Shown one piece after another: positions 8,077 to 16,616 of a DNA stretch of 64,000 nucleotides. The DNA is from DASRFA01 sp035651755 (lineage in GTDB: Bacteria > Desulfobacterota > Binatia > UBA12015): positions 179,377 through 243,376 of the forward strand of contig DASRFA010000007.1 of assembly GCA_035651755.1 (NCBI GenBank), in the 5' to 3' direction. The position numbers were made by a program, and so were the translations under genes. How positions within the stretch are numbered: the stretch's first letter is position 1; the number at the start of each line of letters is the position of its first letter. The notes under the pieces are model-generated. The model ran no database searches, was not told where the DNA came from, and saw nothing but the letters and a program-made list of their open reading frames with translations.

Positions 8077-8102
8077 GTGGGGAAAGGTGGGGACGAGTGG
8101 TT
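8077..8102 (+). promoter_or_regulatory. MraZ operator: three GTGG boxes at 10-base spacing
   Basis: GTGGGG begins at 8077 and 8087, and GTGGTT at 8097, exactly one helical turn apart. MraZ of E. coli and other bacteria is known to bind three or more TGGG direct repeats with this spacing just upstream of its own gene. The boxes directly follow the -10 element, so binding would block transcription initiation of mraZ and the whole dcw cluster. The third box deviates (GG replaced by TT). Confidence 0.75.
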
Positions 8103-8127
8103 ATCGAGTCCTGTCAGGCCGCTCGCG

Positions 8128-8583
8128 ATGTTCTCAGGCAGCTTCTCCAATACGCTCGACGACAAAGGCCGCGTCGCCATCCCGGCCAAATTCCGGGAGA
8201 CCCTTGCCCCGAGCGGAGACGTGAGCCTCATGGTCACGATCTTCGAGGTCGCGAACGTACCCTGCCTCGAGGCGTACTCGTCGCGCGGCTGGCAGGAGTT
8301 CATCGTCGAGCTGCAGTCGCGGATCGGCCAGTTCGCCCAGAATCGCCTCCTCTTCGAGTCGGCATACATCGGAAGCGCCCAGGCCTGCCAGCCCGACAAG
8401 CAGGGTCGCGTCCTTCTTCCGCAGTCCCTCCGGAAGTTTGCCGAGCTCGAGACGGACGTCGTGTTCGCGGGGGTCGGCAAGAAGTTCAGGATCTTCAGCG
8501 CGACCGGCTACGCGAAGGTCCTCGACCAGTACCGCAGCATGCTGCGCGAAAACCCGAACCTCTTCCATGACCTCGGGATCTAG
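8128..8583 (+). CDS. mraZ: transcriptional regulator MraZ
   Basis: The 151-residue product starts MFSGSFSNTLDDKGRVAIPA and repeats a second AbrB-like half (QACQPDKQGRVLLPQSLRKF), the double SpoVT/AbrB fold of MraZ. The ATG at 8128 is chosen because MFxGxxxxTLDxKGR is the universal N-terminus; an upstream in-frame ATG at 8068 would place the start in the promoter. MraZ is a nucleoid-associated repressor of the dcw cluster, and its probable operator is at 8077-8102. The next gene, rsmH, starts 94 bases later. Confidence 0.96.
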   Translation: MFSGSFSNTLDDKGRVAIPAKFRETLAPSGDVSLMVTIFEVANVPCLEAYSSRGWQEFIVELQSRIGQFAQNRLLFESAYIGSAQACQPDKQGRVLLPQSLRKFAELETDVVFAGVGKKFRIFSATGYAKVLDQYRSMLRENPNLFHDLGI

Positions 8584-8677
8584 CGCTCTCGCGGCGGTCG
8601 CCGACGACCGCTCGCATCGCGCCGACGAGCGAGCCACCTCGCACCATCGCCGCCCGCCGGCCAGACTGGGATCGCCG

Positions 8678-9628
8678 ATGCGCTCGAGAGAGGACGGGCC
8701 GGCGCACGAGCCGGTGCTGCTGAAGGAGGTGGCGGCTCTCCTGGTGCCGGATGCGGAGCGGCCGCGGGTGCTCGTGGACGCGACCGTCGGCCTCGGCGGC
8801 CACTCCGAGGCGCTCCTCGAGCGCGCCCATCCCGAGTCGCGGCTGGTCGCGATCGACCGCGACCCCGAGGCGCTCGCGATCGCGGCGCGCCGGCTCGCGC
8901 GCTTCGGCGATCGCGTCCGGCTCGTGCACGGCCGCTTCGCGGACCTCGCGCACCTCCTGGAAGGGGAGGGCGTCGCGGCGGCGGACGCCGTCCTCGCCGA
9001 CCTCGGGGTCTCGTCGCTGCAGCTCGACGAGCCGCGCCGCGGGTTCAGCTTCCGGGCGTCCGGCGACGTCGACATGCGGATGGACCAGACGCGCGGCGAG
9101 ACCGCGGGCGACCTGCTGGCGCGGTCGAGCGAGGCCGAGCTCGCGCAGCTGCTGCGCGAGTACGGCGAGGAGCCGAGCGCCCGCAGGATCGCGCACGCGC
9201 TCACCCGTGCGCCGCGCCCCGAGACGACCGACGAGCTGCGCGCGATCGTCGCCGGCGCCGTGCGCTCGCGGAGCCGCGATCGCGACCCGGCGACGCGCAC
9301 GTTCCAGGCGCTCCGCATCGCCGTCAACCGCGAGCTCGAGGAGCTCGACCGTCTGCTGGCGGAGCTGCCTTCGCACCTCGCGCCCGGGGCCCGGGTCGCG
9401 ATCCTCGCCTACCATTCGCTCGAGGACCGGCGCGTGAAGAACGCGTTCCGGAGCTGGACCGCGAGCTGCGTCTGCCCGCCCGAGCTGCCGGTCTGCCGCT
9501 GCGGCGGAACGCCGCGCGCGCTTCGCTTGACGCACAAGGCGGTGGCGCCGTCGGCCGAGGAGATCGCCCGCAACCCGCGCTCGCGCAGCGCGCGGCTCCG
9601 CGCCGTGGAGTGGATCGGTGGCCGCTGA
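8678..9628 (+). CDS. rsmH: 16S rRNA (cytosine1402-N4)-methyltransferase
   Basis: The 316-residue enzyme methylates N4 of C1402 in 16S rRNA using SAM. The N-terminal HEPVLLKEV motif is followed by the SAM-binding VDATVGLGGHSEALL, DRDPEAL and the family block ADLGVSSLQLDEPRRGFSFR with DMRMD. The C-terminal half has TFQALRIAVN and AYHSLEDRRVK. A cysteine cluster (CVCPPELPVCRC) occurs in the usual place. ATG 8678 is chosen for the alignment of the HEPVLL motif near residue 11. Its end overlaps the ftsL start by 11 bases. Confidence 0.96.
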   Translation: MRSREDGPAHEPVLLKEVAALLVPDAERPRVLVDATVGLGGHSEALLERAHPESRLVAIDRDPEALAIAARRLARFGDRVRLVHGRFADLAHLLEGEGVAAADAVLADLGVSSLQLDEPRRGFSFRASGDVDMRMDQTRGETAGDLLARSSEAELAQLLREYGEEPSARRIAHALTRAPRPETTDELRAIVAGAVRSRSRDRDPATRTFQALRIAVNRELEELDRLLAELPSHLAPGARVAILAYHSLEDRRVKNAFRSWTASCVCPPELPVCRCGGTPRALRLTHKAVAPSAEEIARNPRSRSARLRAVEWIGGR

Positions 9629-10055
9629 GGCGCGCGCGGCTCGCGCGTGGGGGCAGCCCGCGGCGCGGCCGTCGTCCTCGCCCGTGCGCCGGGCGGGGCG
9701 GTGGTTCGCGCCGAACGCGCGGCGTCCCGACGCCCGGGCGGCGCACAAGCGGCGCGCGGCGAGCGGCGCCGCGATCGGCCGCGCCGCGCGCGGCCGGATC
9801 GCGCGCGTCAACGTCGCCGCCGGGCTCTTCTTCCTCGCCGTCGGGCTCTTCCACGTCTGGACGGGGCTCGCCGTCGGTCAGCTCGGGTACGCGCTCTCGG
9901 ATGCCCGCGCGCTCACCGAGCGACTCGACCAGGAGCTCCACGAGCTGTCGATCGAGTACGCGGCGGAGACGACTCCCGGACGGCTCGAGGAAGCGGCGCG
10001 CGAGCGTCTGGGGCTCCATCCGCCCGCGCCCGGGCAGGTCGTGATCCTGCGATGA
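9618..10055 (+). CDS. ftsL: cell division protein FtsL-like
   Basis: The 145-residue protein has a basic, low-complexity cytoplasmic tail (~60 residues), one transmembrane helix (VNVAAGLFFLAVGLFHVWTG) and a periplasmic leucine-zipper-like helix (LSDARALTERLDQELHELSI). It ends with LEEAARERLGLHPPAPGQVV, the typical conserved end of FtsL. Sequence conservation in FtsL is low; the call rests on topology and on its place between rsmH and ftsI. FtsL joins FtsQ and FtsB in the divisome. The GTG start overlaps rsmH, and the TGA overlaps the ftsI ATG. Confidence 0.85.
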   Translation: MAAEARAARAWGQPAARPSSSPVRRAGRWFAPNARRPDARAAHKRRAASGAAIGRAARGRIARVNVAAGLFFLAVGLFHVWTGLAVGQLGYALSDARALTERLDQELHELSIEYAAETTPGRLEEAARERLGLHPPAPGQVVILR

Positions 10056-12070
10056 CGGACGACGGCGACACCCGCCTGGGCGAGCGCATCCCGTTCTTCG
10101 CGGGCGGCCTCGTCGTCGTGCTGGTCGCGATGGCGATGCGCGTCGTGCAGCTGACGGTCGTCGATGGCGACGCGCTCGCGCTGCGCGCGTTCCGCCAGCA
10201 CCGCGAGACCGTTCGGCTCACCGCGCTCCGCGGCGCCATCCGCGACCGCTACGGCGAGGTGCTCGCCGAGACGATGGTCGCGCCGTCGGTGTTCGCGAGC
10301 CCGCGCAAGTACCCGGTGCCGCGCGACGCCCGGCCCGCGCTCGCCGCGGCTCTCGGCGTGTCGCCGCGCCTCCTCGACCGCCGGCTCGATTCGAATCGCG
10401 GCTTCGTGTGGCTGAAGCGCCGCGCGAGCCGCGACCAGGCGCGAGCGGCGACGCACCTCGGGCTCCTCGGCGTCGGGTCGCTCGCCGAGGGCCGTCGCCT
10501 CTATCCGCAGAAGGTCGTCGGGGCGCACGTCGTCGGGACGGCCGGCGCGGACCTGCGCGGCCTCGAGGGCATCGAGCTCCGCTACGACCGCTGGATGCGC
10601 GGTCCGGAGACGGTCCTCCGCGTCGACCGCGACGGCCTCGGACGGGCGATCATGAGCGGCGGCGCGAGCGACGACGTGGTGGAGGCGCCGGACGAAGCGC
10701 TCGACCCGCTCGCGACCGGCGCGACGCTGACGCTCACGATCGACAGCGGCCTCCAGGGCCTCGTCGAGCGCGAGCTCGAGCGCGGCGTCCGCGCCGCGAA
10801 CGCCGACGCCGGGACGGCCGTCATGCTCGATCCGCGGACGGGCGCGGTCGTCGCGCTCGCGAACTTCCCGACCTACGACCCGAATGCGCCCGCCGACGCG
10901 CGCCCGGGTGCGCGCCGCAACCGCGCCGTCACCGACGCCTTCGAGCCCGGCTCGACCTTCAAGGCCATCCTCGCGGCCGCCGCTCTCGAGGAGCACGCGA
11001 TCAGCATGTCGGACGCGCTCCACTGCGAGAACGGCCGCTATCGCATCGGGAAGTGGACGATCCACGACCACCACCCGTACGGCATCCTGAGCGTTCCGGA
11101 GATCATCCAGTACTCGAGCAACATCGGCGCGAGCAAGATCGCCGAGCGGCTCGGCCGCGAGCGCTACGCGCGCTACCTCGAGAGCTTCGGCTTCGGACGC
11201 CGCACCGCGATCGATCTCCCGGGCGAGGTGCCGGGCATCGTCCGGCCGGTGCAGAAGTGGGCGATGATCGACCTCGCGACCGGCAGCTTCGGGCAGGGCC
11301 TGTCGGTCACCCCGGTCCAGCTCGCCGCCGCGTACGCCGCGCTCGCGAACGGCGGCGAGCTCGTGCAGCCGCATCTCCTGCGGCGCGCGGTCGATCGCAA
11401 CGGCCGCGTCCTGCTCGACCGCGACGACCCCGACGACGCCGCGCCCGTCCGGCGCGTGGTCTCCGTCGAGAGCGCGCGCCAGGTGACGTCGATGCTCGAG
11501 CGCGTGGTCGAGTTCGAGGGCGGTACGGGCGGCAAGGCGCGGATCGCGGGCGTGCGCGTCGCCGGGAAGACCGGTACCGCGCAGAAGGTCGACCCGCGGA
11601 CCGGCCGCTACTCGCGCGACCGGCTCGCCTCGTTCGTGGGCTTCGCTCCTGCCGACGATCCCGCGTTCGTGCTGCTCGTCATGATCGACAACCCGCACGG
11701 GCAGACCTACGGCGGCATGGTCGCGGCGCCGGTCTTCCGCGAGGTCATGTCGCGCGCGCTCGACCGCCTCGGAGAGCGTCGACCAGCTCCGCTGCCGCCG
11801 CCCGCGCCGCCGCGCCGGACGGTCGTCGCGGAAGCTCCGGCCGTGCGCCCGGCGACCGCGGTCGCGCTCCGGCCCGCCGCATTCTCGGAGGCGTCGTCGA
11901 TCCCGTCGTTCCTCGGCATGAGCCTCCGCCGGGCGCTCGAGGTCGCATCGGCGGAAGGGCTCGCGGTGGACGCGCGCGGCAGCGGCTTCGTGAAGGCGCA
12001 GAACCCGGCGCCCGGCACGGCGCGCGCGGACGGCGACGTGATCGTCCTCGCCCTGGAGCCGTCGGCATGA
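10052..12070 (+). CDS. ftsI: peptidoglycan transpeptidase FtsI (PBP3) with PASTA domain
   Basis: The 672-residue class B penicillin-binding protein crosslinks septal peptidoglycan. It has one N-terminal transmembrane helix (GGLVVVLVAMAMRVV), the dimerisation domain (~45-230) with RGAIRDRYGEVLA, and the transpeptidase domain. The active-site motifs are S301-TFK, S355-SN and K506-TG. Residues ~612-672 form a single PASTA domain (PSFLGMSLRRALEVA ... NPAPG). The ATG at 10052 overlaps ftsL by an ATGA. PASTA on a FtsI is common in Gram-positives and in delta-type proteobacteria. Partner of FtsW encoded downstream. Confidence 0.96.
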   Translation: MTDDGDTRLGERIPFFAGGLVVVLVAMAMRVVQLTVVDGDALALRAFRQHRETVRLTALRGAIRDRYGEVLAETMVAPSVFASPRKYPVPRDARPALAAALGVSPRLLDRRLDSNRGFVWLKRRASRDQARAATHLGLLGVGSLAEGRRLYPQKVVGAHVVGTAGADLRGLEGIELRYDRWMRGPETVLRVDRDGLGRAIMSGGASDDVVEAPDEALDPLATGATLTLTIDSGLQGLVERELERGVRAANADAGTAVMLDPRTGAVVALANFPTYDPNAPADARPGARRNRAVTDAFEPGSTFKAILAAAALEEHAISMSDALHCENGRYRIGKWTIHDHHPYGILSVPEIIQYSSNIGASKIAERLGRERYARYLESFGFGRRTAIDLPGEVPGIVRPVQKWAMIDLATGSFGQGLSVTPVQLAAAYAALANGGELVQPHLLRRAVDRNGRVLLDRDDPDDAAPVRRVVSVESARQVTSMLERVVEFEGGTGGKARIAGVRVAGKTGTAQKVDPRTGRYSRDRLASFVGFAPADDPAFVLLVMIDNPHGQTYGGMVAAPVFREVMSRALDRLGERRPAPLPPPAPPRRTVVAEAPAVRPATAVALRPAAFSEASSIPSFLGMSLRRALEVASAEGLAVDARGSGFVKAQNPAPGTARADGDVIVLALEPSA

Positions 12071-13695
12071 GCCGCGCCGGAGCCGCTCTCATGGTCGCGT
12101 CGGAGTCGCCTCCGGCGGGGGGCGGCGGGCGCGCGCCCGGAATGTCCCTGCAGGAGCTGCTCGCGAGCTCCGCCGAGCCGGCTCGGGTCGTGCATGGCGA
12201 AGCCGCGACCCGCATCGCCGGCGTCGCCTGCGACTCGCGCGTCGTCGCCCCGGGCGACCTCTTCGTCGCGATCGCCGGCGAGGCCGCCGATGGGAGCGCG
12301 TTCGTCGAGCAGGCGATCGCGCGCGGCGCCGCCGCGGTCGCCCTCGCGGAGGAGCCGGCGCACGCTCTCGGGCGCGCCCGCTGTGCGGTCGTCGCGTGCG
12401 GCTCACCGCGCGCGCTGGTCGCGGACGCCGCCGCCGTCCTCGCGGGCCGACCGAGCGAGAGCCTCGCAGTCGTCGCGGTCACGGGCACGAGCGGGAAGAC
12501 GACCACGACGTATCTCCTCGAGTCGATCCTCGCGGCGGCCGGCCATGCGACCGGGGTCGTCGGCACGATCGAGTACCGCTTCGCCGGCCGGCGCGAGCCC
12601 GCGCCCCTCACGACGCCCGATGCGGTCGTTCTGCAGCGGACCTTCGCGCGCATGCTCGCCGAGGGCGCGACCCACGTCGTCCTCGAGGCTTCCTCGCACG
12701 CGCTGGCGCTCGACCGCCTGCGCGCGACCGCGATCGACGCCGCCGTCTTCACGAACTTCTCGCGCGATCACCTCGACTACCACCGCTCGATGGACGAGTA
12801 CCTCGCGGCGAAGGCGCGGCTCTTCCGGGAGCTCCTGCCGTCGTCCGGCAAGGCGAGCTTCGCCGTCCTGAACGCGGACGACGCGGCGGTGATGTCGCTC
12901 GCGAGCGAGCTCGTGGTTCCCTTCGTCACGTTCGGAGCGCGCGGCGACGTCCGCCTCGACCGCGTCGAGCACGACGCGTCGGGGACCCGGGGCGAGATCC
13001 GGCTCGGCGGCGACCGGCTCGCGTTCGAGACCCGGCTCGTCGGCGCGCCGCACGCGGCGAACGTCCTCGCGTCGGCCGCGACGGCGTGGCGGCTCGGCAT
13101 CGCGCCGGCGGCGATCGCCCGCGGCATCGCGGCCTGTGCCGGCGTGCCGGGACGGCTCGAGGCGATCCGCGCCGGCCAGCCGTTCCAGGTGATCGTCGAC
13201 TACGCGCACAAGCCGGACGCGCTCGAGCGCGTGCTCGCGAGCCTGCGCGGCCTCACGAGCGGCCGGCTGATCGTCGTCTTCGGATGCGGCGGCGACCGCG
13301 ATCGCGGGAAGCGACCGCTCATGGGTGGGATCGCGGCGCGGCTCGCGGACGTGCCGATCCTGACTTCGGACAACCCGCGGACCGAGGATCCGATCGCGAT
13401 CCTGGCGGAGATCGAGGAAGGCGTGCGGCGCGAGGGCCGCACGCCCGTCGCGCAGGAGGCGCTCGGGCAAACGGAAAGGGAGGCGGTGTATGCGGTGGTG
13501 CCCGAGCGCCGCGCGGCGATCCGGCGCGCGATCGAGATCGCGCGCGCCGGCGACGTGGTCGTGATCGCCGGCAAGGGACACGAGGACTACCAGATCGTCG
13601 GGACGGTCAAGCATCACCTCGACGACCGCGAGGAGGCGCGCGCCGCGCTCGGCGCGCTCGGCTTCCGCGCGGAGGAGGCGGTGCAGAGGGATTGA
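12067..13695 (+). CDS. murE: UDP-MurNAc-tripeptide synthetase
   Basis: A 542-residue Mur ligase that adds the third amino acid to UDP-MurNAc-L-Ala-D-Glu using ATP. The ATP site GTSGKTTT is at 140-147. SSHALALDRL and FTNFSRDHLDYH are in place, and the carbamylated-lysine region (AAKARLF) follows. The substrate motif DNPR at 435-438 is the signature of meso-diaminopimelate-adding enzymes, so the peptidoglycan is predicted to be A1-gamma type. About 25 extra residues precede the conserved N-terminal domain. It starts in an ATGA overlap with ftsI. murF, the usual next gene, is absent. Confidence 0.96.
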   Translation: MSRAGAALMVASESPPAGGGGRAPGMSLQELLASSAEPARVVHGEAATRIAGVACDSRVVAPGDLFVAIAGEAADGSAFVEQAIARGAAAVALAEEPAHALGRARCAVVACGSPRALVADAAAVLAGRPSESLAVVAVTGTSGKTTTTYLLESILAAAGHATGVVGTIEYRFAGRREPAPLTTPDAVVLQRTFARMLAEGATHVVLEASSHALALDRLRATAIDAAVFTNFSRDHLDYHRSMDEYLAAKARLFRELLPSSGKASFAVLNADDAAVMSLASELVVPFVTFGARGDVRLDRVEHDASGTRGEIRLGGDRLAFETRLVGAPHAANVLASAATAWRLGIAPAAIARGIAACAGVPGRLEAIRAGQPFQVIVDYAHKPDALERVLASLRGLTSGRLIVVFGCGGDRDRGKRPLMGGIAARLADVPILTSDNPRTEDPIAILAEIEEGVRREGRTPVAQEALGQTEREAVYAVVPERRAAIRRAIEIARAGDVVVIAGKGHEDYQIVGTVKHHLDDREEARAALGALGFRAEEAVQRD

Positions 13696-14139
13696 CGAGG
13701 CTCGCGGCGCACCCGGGGCGGCGGAGGCGGTCGGGTACGTGGATCGGGGCGCGACGGGAGTCGCGTCCCGACGGGTGCGCACGAGGAAATGGCCGCCGGC
13801 GCGGGGTCGCCGGCGGCGCCGAGGTGGGGCGGTCGGGGGGCCGGGTGCGCAGGCGGTGTGGGGTGGTCGTGGAGGGCGCATCCGGGATGGTGAGAGGGCC
13901 AGGGACGGATCGTCCGCTTACTGAGCGAGCGGGCGAGCCGGACCTGGCCCACCGCCATCGGCCATTCGGGTCGGATCGAAGCGGCGGAAGAGCCCGCGCC
14001 GGCGCGACCGCCGGCGGAGCGTCGGGGGTGGGTGGTGGAGGTTCGCGGGCGATCGCGGTATCCCCGCGGCGCGCATGGTTCTGCAGTCGGGACGTGAGGG
14101 ATCATCCCCTCCCTGCGAGACGGGACTCCGCTTCGAGAC
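13696..14139. other. 444-base gap where murF is expected; no gene found
   Basis: In nearly all clusters of this type murF lies directly between murE and mraY. Here the interval is far too short for murF (about 1.4 kb) and shows no Mur-ligase motif in any frame. It is GC-rich and repetitive in appearance, with runs such as GGGGTCGCCGGCGG. The only open stretches are short shadow frames. A leader or promoter for mraY may lie here, but no clear -10/-35 pair stands out. Confidence 0.7.
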
Positions 14140-15213
14140 ATGATGCTGTATCAGCTCCTCTATCCGCTCCACGCGACCCACACGGCGTTCAACGTCTTCC
14201 GCTACATCACCTTCCGGACGCTGCTCGCCGGCTTGACGGCGCTGGTCATCTCTCTCTGGCTCGGGCGGCCGCTCATCCAGAAGCTCGCGGAGATGCGGGT
14301 CGGACAGCCGATCCGCGACGACGGCCCGCAGAGCCACAAGTCGAAGGCGGGCACGCCGACGATGGGCGGAACGCTCATCCTGTTCTCGTCGGTGCTGGCG
14401 ACGCTCCTCCTCGCCGACCTCGCGAATCCCTACGTGTGGCTGCTGCTGGTTCTGGTGGTTGCCTACGGCGCGATCGGCTTCGTCGACGACTACCGGAAGC
14501 TCCGCGGGCGGAGCTCGCGCGGCCTCTCGGCGCGGGGGAAGCTCCTGCTGCAATTCGCGGTCGCCGTCCCGGTCGCGATCTTTCTCGCCAACTCGATCGG
14601 CACGGCGGTCCCGTTTCCGGTCCTGAAGAACGTCGCCCCCAACCTGGGCTGGTGGTACGTGCCGTTCGCGGCCATCGTGATCGTCGGGATGTCGAACGCC
14701 GTGAACCTGACCGACGGGCTCGACGGCCTCGCGATCGGTCCGGTCGCGATCGCGGCCGCGACCTGCACCGTCTTCGCGTACGTCGCCGGAAACTCGCGCA
14801 TCGCGGAGTACCTGCAGATCACCTACGTCCCGGGGGCGGGCGAGCTCGCCGTCTTCTGTGGAGCGCTCGTCGCCGCGGGGCTCGGCTTCCTCTGGTTCAA
14901 CGCCTACCCGGCGAAGGTCTTCATGGGCGACGTCGGCTCGCTCCCGCTCGGCGCCGCGATCGCGACGGTCGCGCTCGTGAGCAAGCAGGAGCTCGTGCTT
15001 CCGCTCCTCGGCGGGGTGTTCGTCGCCGAGCTCTTCTCGGTCGTGTTCCAGGTGGTCTCGTACAAGCTCCGCCGAAAACGCATCTTCCGCATGGCGCCGA
15101 TCCATCACCACTTCGAGCTGCTGGGCTGGCCGGAGCCGCTCATCATCGTGCGGGCGTGGATCGTCGCGGTGATCTGCGCGCTCCTCGCGCTCGCCACCCT
15201 GAAGCTCAGGTGA
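14140..15213 (+). CDS. mraY: phospho-N-acetylmuramoyl-pentapeptide transferase
   Basis: This 357-residue, ten-helix membrane enzyme transfers phospho-MurNAc-pentapeptide to undecaprenyl phosphate, making lipid I. Motifs seen in order are KAGTPTMGG, FVDDYRK, the catalytic NLTDGLDGLA and FMGDVGSLPLG, then the C-terminal RKRIFRMAPIHHHFE histidine motif. There are two adjacent ATG codons (14140 and 14143); either may be the start. The first gene after the murF-less gap, it is coupled to murD by a GTGA overlap. Confidence 0.97.
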   Translation: MMLYQLLYPLHATHTAFNVFRYITFRTLLAGLTALVISLWLGRPLIQKLAEMRVGQPIRDDGPQSHKSKAGTPTMGGTLILFSSVLATLLLADLANPYVWLLLVLVVAYGAIGFVDDYRKLRGRSSRGLSARGKLLLQFAVAVPVAIFLANSIGTAVPFPVLKNVAPNLGWWYVPFAAIVIVGMSNAVNLTDGLDGLAIGPVAIAAATCTVFAYVAGNSRIAEYLQITYVPGAGELAVFCGALVAAGLGFLWFNAYPAKVFMGDVGSLPLGAAIATVALVSKQELVLPLLGGVFVAELFSVVFQVVSYKLRRKRIFRMAPIHHHFELLGWPEPLIIVRAWIVAVICALLALATLKLR

Positions 15214-16616
15214 GCGGGGCGGCCGCTCGCGGCGCCGGCGCGTCGCTCGACCTCGCCGGGCGACGCGTCCTCATCGTCGGGCTCGGACGGACCGGCGTCT
15301 CGATGTGTCGCTTCCTCGCGCGCCGAGGCGCCCTCGTGCGGGCATGCGACCGACGGAGCGACGCCGAGCTGCCGGCGGACCTCGCGTCGGCGGAGCTCGT
15401 CCGCGGCGCCGACGGCCCCGAGCTGCTCGCGGGGGTGGACATCGTCGTGCCGAGCCCCGGCGTGCCGGCGACGGCGCAGCTCCTCCGCACCGCCTGCGAA
15501 CGCGGCATTCCGGTGCGGAGCGAGATCGAGGTCGCCGCCCGCGCCCTCGACCGGCCGATCGTCGCGATCACGGGGACGAACGGGAAGAGCACGACGACGT
15601 CGCTCGTGGGCGCGATGGTCGACGAGAGCGGGCGCCGCGCGTTCACGGGCGGGAACCTCGGGACGCCGCTCGTCGACGCGGTGGACACCGACGTCGACGT
15701 GATCGTGGCGGAGGTGTCGAGCTTCCAGCTCGAGTGGGTCGAGGAGTTCCGGCCCGCGATCGGCGTGCTCCTGAACGTGACCGACGACCACCTCGATCGC
15801 TACGCCGACGTCGAGGAGTACGCGGCCACGAAGGCGCGGATGTTCGCGCGCCAGCGACCGGACGACGTCGCGATCGTGAATCGCGACGACGCGCGGGTCG
15901 CCCGCCTCGCGCGCTCCTTCGCCGCGGACGTGCGGAGCTTCGGCGGCGGGCCGCCCGCCCCGCAAGCGCGGCCGCGTTCCGAGCGCGCTTGTCGCACCGG
16001 AGCCGCTGCGACCCTCGTGGGCGACGCGATCGAGATCGCCGAGCCGGACGGCGAGCTTCGTTTCCCGCTCGCGCGCGTCCGCCTCGCCGGCCGCCACAAC
16101 CGCGACAACCTGATGGCGGCGCTGCTCGCCGGGCGCGCCCTCGGCATCGCGCCCGAGCTCCTGCAGGCGACGATCGAGCGCTTCGCCGGCCTGCGCCACC
16201 GCATGGAGCTCGTCGCCGAGGTCGGCGGCGTCGCGTACGTCGACGACTCGAAGGGCACCAACGTCGGCGCGCTCCAGCGGTCGCTCGAGGGCTATCACGA
16301 CGGCAGCGTCGTCCTGATCGCGGGCGGCCTCGCGAAGGGCGGGGACTTCTCGGTCGCGCGCGAGCTCCTGCGCCGGAAGGCGCGCTTCGTCGCGCTGTAC
16401 GGCTCGGCGCGCGATCTCCTGGCCGAAGCCTGGCGCGACGCCTGCGAGATCGCGATCCGCGAGCGCTTCGCCGACGCGGTCGCCGCCGCCGTCGCGACCG
16501 CTCGTCCGGGCGACGTCGTGCTGCTCTCGCCGGCGTGCGCGAGCCTGGATCAGTTTCCCGACTACGCGGCGCGCGGCGACGCGTTCGCCGACCAGGTGAG
16601 GTCCTTGCAGAGATGA
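15210..16616 (+). CDS. murD: UDP-MurNAc-L-alanine:D-glutamate ligase
   Basis: A 468-residue Mur ligase that adds D-Glu to UDP-MurNAc-L-Ala. The N-terminal Rossmann-like domain has VLIVGLGRTGVSMCRFLARR, and the ATP-binding GTNGKSTTT starts at residue 122. SSFQLEW, NVTDDHLDRY, ATKARMF and the C-terminal YVDDSKGTN and LLSPACASLDQF motifs are all present. A short insertion (~248-270, PPAPQARPRS) lies in the central domain. The GTG at 15210 overlaps the mraY stop; the end overlaps the ftsW ATG. Confidence 0.96.
   Translation: MSGAAARGAGASLDLAGRRVLIVGLGRTGVSMCRFLARRGALVRACDRRSDAELPADLASAELVRGADGPELLAGVDIVVPSPGVPATAQLLRTACERGIPVRSEIEVAARALDRPIVAITGTNGKSTTTSLVGAMVDESGRRAFTGGNLGTPLVDAVDTDVDVIVAEVSSFQLEWVEEFRPAIGVLLNVTDDHLDRYADVEEYAATKARMFARQRPDDVAIVNRDDARVARLARSFAADVRSFGGGPPAPQARPRSERACRTGAAATLVGDAIEIAEPDGELRFPLARVRLAGRHNRDNLMAALLAGRALGIAPELLQATIERFAGLRHRMELVAEVGGVAYVDDSKGTNVGALQRSLEGYHDGSVVLIAGGLAKGGDFSVARELLRRKARFVALYGSARDLLAEAWRDACEIAIRERFADAVAAAVATARPGDVVLLSPACASLDQFPDYAARGDAFADQVRSLQR

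Noticed and set aside
9878..11698. 606-codon minus-strand frame opposite ftsI
   Set aside because: It has the composition of an antisense shadow frame with no conserved domain; ftsI on the plus strand has all its catalytic motifs.
13739..13924. 61-codon frame in the murE-mraY gap
   Set aside because: No ribosome site, low-complexity Arg/Gly product and no similarity to Mur ligases; not accepted as a murF remnant.
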